Assembly: GCA_022747635.1 (NCBI GenBank)
Contig: JAKTNV010000677.1
Location: 1 to 64,000, forward strand
Length of the DNA: 64,000 bases
From: Hetaerina americana
Lineage: Eukaryota; Arthropoda; Insecta; Odonata; Calopterygidae
Direction: 5' to 3'
Shown here: one piece after another, positions 59,952-64,000 of the stretch
Layout: each line of letters starts with the position of its first letter
Position numbering within the stretch: position 1 is the stretch's first letter
The notes under the pieces: generated by a model
Seen by the model: only the letters and a program-made list of their open reading frames with translations
Told to the model about the DNA's origin: nothing
Databases searched by the model: none
Program-made: the position numbers and the translations under genes

Positions 59952-60820
59952 ATGCCTTCTATACACCTAAAACATTCACTCTATAATGGAAGATTGTAGT
60001 TTTTCGCAATATTTTTTGAAATTTGGGCTCTTTTACTAACATTAACATTTGCGCTAAGATATCTTTTATGCTCATTTCTTGTCTTAAATGATTTATTCTG
60101 GGTTTTATTTTGGTTATTTGTCGAAAATGAACAACAATTCACACTATGGAAACATTTTTGTTTGTTTTTTGTCTAGTGAGAATTTCACCTAGAAAAGGGC
60201 GGGGTATTGGCACTTTTCATGGAAAAATGTGAAAAATTAATATTTCTAAAAATGAAATAAAAGCCTTCGATACACCTCAAACATTCACTCTATAATGGAA
60301 GATTGTTGTTTTTCGCAATATTTTTTGAAATTTGGGCTCTTTTACTAACATTAACACTTTCGCTGAGGCATCTTTAATGCTCATTTCTTGTCTTTAATGA
60401 TTTATTCTGGGTTTTATTTTCTTTATTTGATGAAAATGAACAACCATACACACCATGGAAACATTTTTGTTTGTTTTTTGTCCAGTGAGAATTTCACCTA
60501 GAAAAGGGCGGGGTATTGGCACTTTTCATGGAATAATGTGAAAAATTAAAATTTCTAAAAATGAAATAAATGCCTCATATACACCTCAAACATTCACTCT
60601 ATAATGGAAGATTGTTGTTATTCGCAATATTTTTTGAAATTTGGGCTCTTTTACTAACATTAACACTTGCGCTGACGCATCTTTTATGCTCATTTCTTGT
60701 CTTTATGATTTATTCCTGGTTTTATTTTGTTTATTTGACGAAAATGAACAACGATACACACCATAGAAACATTTTTGTTTGATTTGTGTCGAGTGAGAAT
60801 TTCACCTAGAACCCAAAGGG
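59660..60820 (+). repeat. Duplicated block, 4,770-base shift (right copy)
   Basis: This is the partner of 54,890-56,050. At its right edge the G-run goes on to GGGGAATTGG, the start of the 53.8-kb type, so two duplications meet within the G-run at about 60,820. Confidence 0.92.
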
Positions 60821-61288
60821 GGGGGGAATTGGCACTTTTCATGGAAAAATGTGAAAAATTAAAATTTCTAAAAATAAAATAAATGCCTCATATACACCTC
60901 AAACATTCACTCTATAATGGAAGATTGTTGTTTTTCGCAATATTTTTTGAAATTTGGGCTCTTTTACTAACATTAACATTTGCGCTGAGGCATCTTTTAT
61001 GCTCATTTCTTGTCTTAAATGATTTATTCTGGGTTTTATTTTGTTTATTTGATGAAAATGAACAACAATACACACTATGGAAACATTTTTGTTTGTTTTT
61101 TGTCTAGTGAGAATTTCACCTAGAAAAGGGCGGGGTATTGGCACTTTTCATGGAAAAATGTGAAAAATTAAAAATTCAAAAAATGAAATAAATGCCTTCG
61201 ATACACCTCAAACATTCACTCTATAATGGAAGATTGTTGTTTTTGGCAATATTTTTTGAAATTTGGGCTCTTTTACTAACATTAACAC
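60820..61288 (+). repeat. Partner of the 53.8-kb block
   Basis: This copy repeats 53,765-54,235 at 7,053-7,055 bases, including the unusual GGGGGAATTGG tail and TTTTTGGCAATATT. It runs into the chimeric monomer at 61,192. Confidence 0.88.
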
Positions 61289-61500
61289 TTTCGCTGAGGC
61301 ATCTTTAATGCTCATTTCTTGTCTTTAATGATTTATTCTGGGTTTTATTTTCTTTATTTGATGAAAATGAACAACCATACACACCATGGAAACATTTTTG
61401 TTTGTTTTTTGTCCAGTGAGAATTTCACCTAGAAAAGGGCGGGGTATTGGCACTTTTCATGGAATAATGTGAAAAGTTAAATTTTCTAAAAATGAAATAA
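61192..61500 (+). repeat. Chimeric monomer joining CCTTCGAT and ACTTTCGC types
   Basis: The left half has the AAAAATTCAAAAAATG tail, CCTTCGAT leader and TTTTTGGCAATATT of the monomer at 54,139. From about 61,288 it reads CTTTCGCTGAGG, CTTTAATGC and CAACCATACAC of the first trimer member. It restores the trimer frame after a foreign left half. Confidence 0.87.
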
Positions 61501-63833
61501 ATGCCTCATATACACCTCAAACATTCACTCTATAATGGAAGATTGTTGTTATTCGCAATATTTTTTGAAATTTGGGCTCTTTTACTAACATTAACACTTG
61601 CGCTGACGCATCTTTTATGCTCATTTCTTGTCTTTATGATTTATTCCTGGTTTTATTTTGTTTATTTGACGAAAATGAACAACGATACACACCATAGAAA
61701 CATTTTTGTTTGATTTGTGTCGAGTGAGAATTTCACCTAGAACCCAAAGGGGGGGTATTGGCACTTTTCATGGAAAAATGTGAAATATTAAAATTTCTAT
61801 AAATGAAATAAAACTCTTCTATACACTTCAAACATTCACTCTATAATGGAAGATTGTTGTTTTTCGCAATATTTTTTGAAATTTGGGCTCTTTTACTAAC
61901 ATTAACATTTGCGCAAAGATATCTTTTATGCTCATTTCTTGTCTTAAATGATTTATTCTGGGTTTTATTTTGGTTATTTGTCGAAAATGAACAACAATAC
62001 ACACTATGGAAACATTTTTGTTTGTTTTTTGTCTAGTGAGAATTTCACCTAGAAAAGGGCGGGGTATTGGCACTTTTCATGGAAAAATGTGAAAAATTAA
62101 TATTTCTAAAAATGAAATAAAAGCCTTCGATACACCTCAAACATTCACTCTATAATGGAAGATTGTTGTTTTTCGCAATATTTTTTGAAATATTGGGCTC
62201 TTTTACTAACATTAACACTTTCGCTGAGGCATCTTTAATGCTCATTTCTTGTCTTTAATGATTTATTCTGGGTTTTATTTTCTTTATTTGATGAAAATGA
62301 ACAACCATACACACCATGGAAACATTTTTGTTTGTTTTTTGTCCAGTGAGAATTTCACCTAGAAAAGGGCGGGGTATTGGCACTTTTCATGGAATAATGT
62401 GAAAAATTAAAATTTCTAAAAATGAAATAAATGCCTCATATACACCTCAAACATTCACTCTATAATGGAAGATTGTTGTTATTCGCAATATTTTTTGAAA
62501 TTTGGGCTCTTTTACTAACATTAACACTTGCGCTGACGCATCTTTTATGCTCATTTCTTGTCTTTATGATTTATTCCTGGTTTTATTTTGTTTATTTGAC
62601 GAAAATGAACAACGATACACACCATAGTAACATTTTTGTTTGATTTGTGTCGAGTGAGAATTTCACCTAGAACCCAAAGGGGGGGTATTGGCACTTTTCA
62701 TGGAAAAATGTGAAATATTAAAATTTCTATAAATGAAATAAAACTCTTCTATACACCTCAAACATTCACTCTATAATGGAAGATTGTTGTTTTTCGCAAT
62801 ATTTTTTGAAATTTGGGCTCTTTTACTAACATTAACACTTGCGTGGAGGCATCTTTTATGCTCATTTCTTGTCTTAAATGATTTATTCTGGGTTTTATTT
62901 TGTTTATTTGATGAAAATGAACAACAATACACACTATGGAAACATTTTTGTTTGTTTTTTGTCGAGTGAGAATTTCACCTAGAAAAGGGCGGGGTATGGG
63001 CACTTTTCATGGAAAAATGTGAAAAATTAAAAATTCAAAAAATGAAATAAATGCCTTCGATACACCTCAAACATTCACTCTATAATGGAAGATTGTTGTT
63101 TTTGGCAATATTTTTTGAAATTTGGGCTCTTTTACTAACATTAACACTTGCGCTGAGGCATCTTTTATGCTCATTTCTTGCCTTCTAATGATTTATTCCT
63201 GGTTTAATTTTGTTTATTTGACGAAAATGAACAACAATACATACCACGGAAACGCTTTTGTTTGATTTAGCGCGAATGAGAATTTCACCTAGAACCCCAA
63301 GGAGGGGGTATTGGCACTTTTCATGGAAAAATGTGAAAAATTAAAATTTCTAAAAATGAAATGAATGCCTTCTATACACCTCAAACATTTACTCTATAAT
63401 TGAAGATTGTTGTTTTTCGCAAACATTTTTTGAAATTTGGGCTCTTTTACTAACATTAACACTTGCGCTGAGGCATCTTTTATGCTCATTTCTTGTCTTA
63501 AATGATTTATTCCTGGTTTTATTTTGTTTATTTGACGAAAATGAACAACAATACACACCATGGAAACATTTTTGTTTGATTTGTGTCGAGTGAGAATTTC
63601 ACCTAGAACCCAAAGGGGGGGTATTGGTACTTTTCATGGAAAAATGTGAAATTTTGAAATTTCTAAAAATAAGATAAATGCCTTCTATACACCTCAAACA
63701 TTCACTCTATAATGGAAGATTGTAGTTTTTCGCAATATTTTTTGAAATTTGGGCTCTTTTACTAACATTAACACCTGCGCTGAGGCATCTTTTATGCTCA
63801 TTTCTTGTCTTAAATGATTTATTCTGGGTTTTA
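61280..63833 (+). repeat. Duplicated block, ~5,702-base shift (right copy)
   Basis: This is the partner of 55,579-58,130. Visible differences are few: GCAAAGATATC for GCTAAGATATC, GAAATATTGGGC near 62,190, GCAAACATTTTTTG near 63,420, and GATGAAAATG for GATGCAAATG near 62,910. Confidence 0.93.
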
Positions 63834-63986
63834 TTTTGGTTATTTGGCGAAAATGAACAACAATACACACCATGGAAGCACATTTGTTTGTTTTTGGTCC
63901 AGTGAGAATTTCACCTAGAAAAGGGCGGGGTATTGGCACTTTTCATGGAAAAATGTTAAATATTAAAATTTCTAAAAATGAAATAA

Positions 63987-64000
63987 AACTTTTCTATACA
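63987..64000 (+). repeat. Partial monomer at right edge
   Basis: The last monomer begins with AACTTTTC, a variant of the AACTCTTC leader, and is cut after 14 bases. The array therefore continues beyond the right edge. Confidence 0.9.

Larger units (their letters stand above)
60261..63050 (+). repeat. Three tandem copies of the ~930-bp trimer
   Basis: Units start at 60261, 61192 and 62121 and are 929-931 bases long. The first two members of each are as in 55,491-57,348. The third member is the CCTCAT type with CATTTGCGC in the first unit, the GCAAAGATATC type in the second and the GCGTGGAGGC type in the third. The trimer frame is thus kept while its third slot varies. Confidence 0.92.
1..64000. 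repeat. Tandem satellite array, ~310-bp monomer, fills the window
   Basis: The same unit of about 310 bases repeats head to tail, always in one orientation, from the first base to the last. By hand I count 206 monomer starts and 205 complete intervals. Most intervals fall between 307 and 315 bases. The exceptions are 401 (at 30), 419 (at 54,763 and again at 59,533), 350 (at 35,819), 239 (at 51,409) and about 300 (at 5,397, 40,522 and 44,251). Strongly kept blocks include CGCAATATTTTTTGAAATTT, CATCTTTTATGCTCATTTC and GAGAATTTCACCT. No inverted monomer, transposon or unique gene sequence interrupts the array. This pattern is characteristic of eukaryotic satellite DNA. The family name and host species are not recognisable to me. 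Confidence 0.98.
54763..64000 (+). repeat. Right region dominated by ~930-bp three-monomer unit
   Basis: Monomer starts are 54763, 55182, 55491, 55800, 56111, 56420, 56729, 57040, 57349, 57663, 57975, 58292, 58601, 58913, 59222, 59533, 59952, 60261, 60570, 60883, 61192, 61501, 61812, 62121, 62431, 62742, 63051, 63365, 63678 and 63987. The trimer order is an AAGCCTTC-leader monomer, then a CCTCAT-leader monomer with TTATTCGC, then usually an AACTCTTC-leader monomer. By eye this is the most uniform part of the window. Confidence 0.92.

Noticed and set aside
1..64000. CRISPR array
   Set aside because: The repeats are about 310 bases and contiguous, with no unique spacers between short identical repeats.
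1..64000. Intramolecular G-quadruplex potential from the G-runs
   Set aside because: Each monomer has one G-run, or a GGG-C-GGGG pair, per 310 bases. Four closely spaced runs are not present, so the usual motif is not met.
1..64000. Prokaryotic or phage origin with many small membrane proteins
   Set aside because: The hydrophobic look of the predicted peptides comes from T-rich codons. There are no other genes, no operon spacing, and the array structure is typical of eukaryotic satellites.

Overview
The whole 64,000-base window is one uninterrupted tandem satellite array. The repeat unit (monomer) is about 310 bases. Counting by hand from a fixed landmark (the octamer just before the TATACACCTCAAACATTC block), I find 206 monomer starts, the first at 30 and the last at 63,987. 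The mean spacing is about 310.6 bases once four irregular events are set aside. A consensus-like monomer is about 69% A+T. I found no supportable protein gene, tRNA, rRNA, transposon, CRISPR array or prokaryotic operon signal on either strand. The many 60-127 codon open frames are the same few frames recurring in every monomer on both strands, and I do not call them genes.

A long homogeneous A+T-rich satellite with multi-monomer (higher-order) periodicity suggests a eukaryotic chromosome, most likely centromeric or pericentromeric heterochromatin. The sequence does not tell me which species or kingdom, and I do not recognise the family by name. The monomer length is close to two nucleosome lengths, which fits many centromeric satellites, but centromere function is inference only.

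Layout. 1-8,590: mixed monomer types, with cassettes repeated at 3.1 kb and 3.7 kb and one 87-bp local duplication near the left end. 8,591-26,310: long-range higher-order structure. A block of about 2.3 kb occurs three times (9.7, 14.4 and 22.1 kb), spaced 15 and 25 monomers apart, inside a 3.4-kb block repeated 40 monomers apart. 26,311-37,413: duplicated blocks at 9-, 14- and 15-monomer spacing, with one 44-nt foreign-looking insert. 37,414-46,416: nested two- and three-monomer cassettes, some shared with the far left end. 46,417-54,762: mixed monomers, with a truncated monomer and a 3.05-kb duplication. 54,763-64,000: the simplest and most regular part, dominated by a three-monomer unit of about 930 bp, with 4.77-kb and 5.70-kb duplications over it.

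The history is one of unequal exchange. Several monomers are visible left/right chimeras of two other types, and each marks where a whole monomer was lost or gained. Rare events that are not whole monomers (an 87-bp duplication, a 109-bp partial duplication present twice, a 44-nt insert and a 70-bp deletion) act as markers that order the larger duplications in time. Block boundaries were read by eye and are good to a few tens of bases; identities were not computed.
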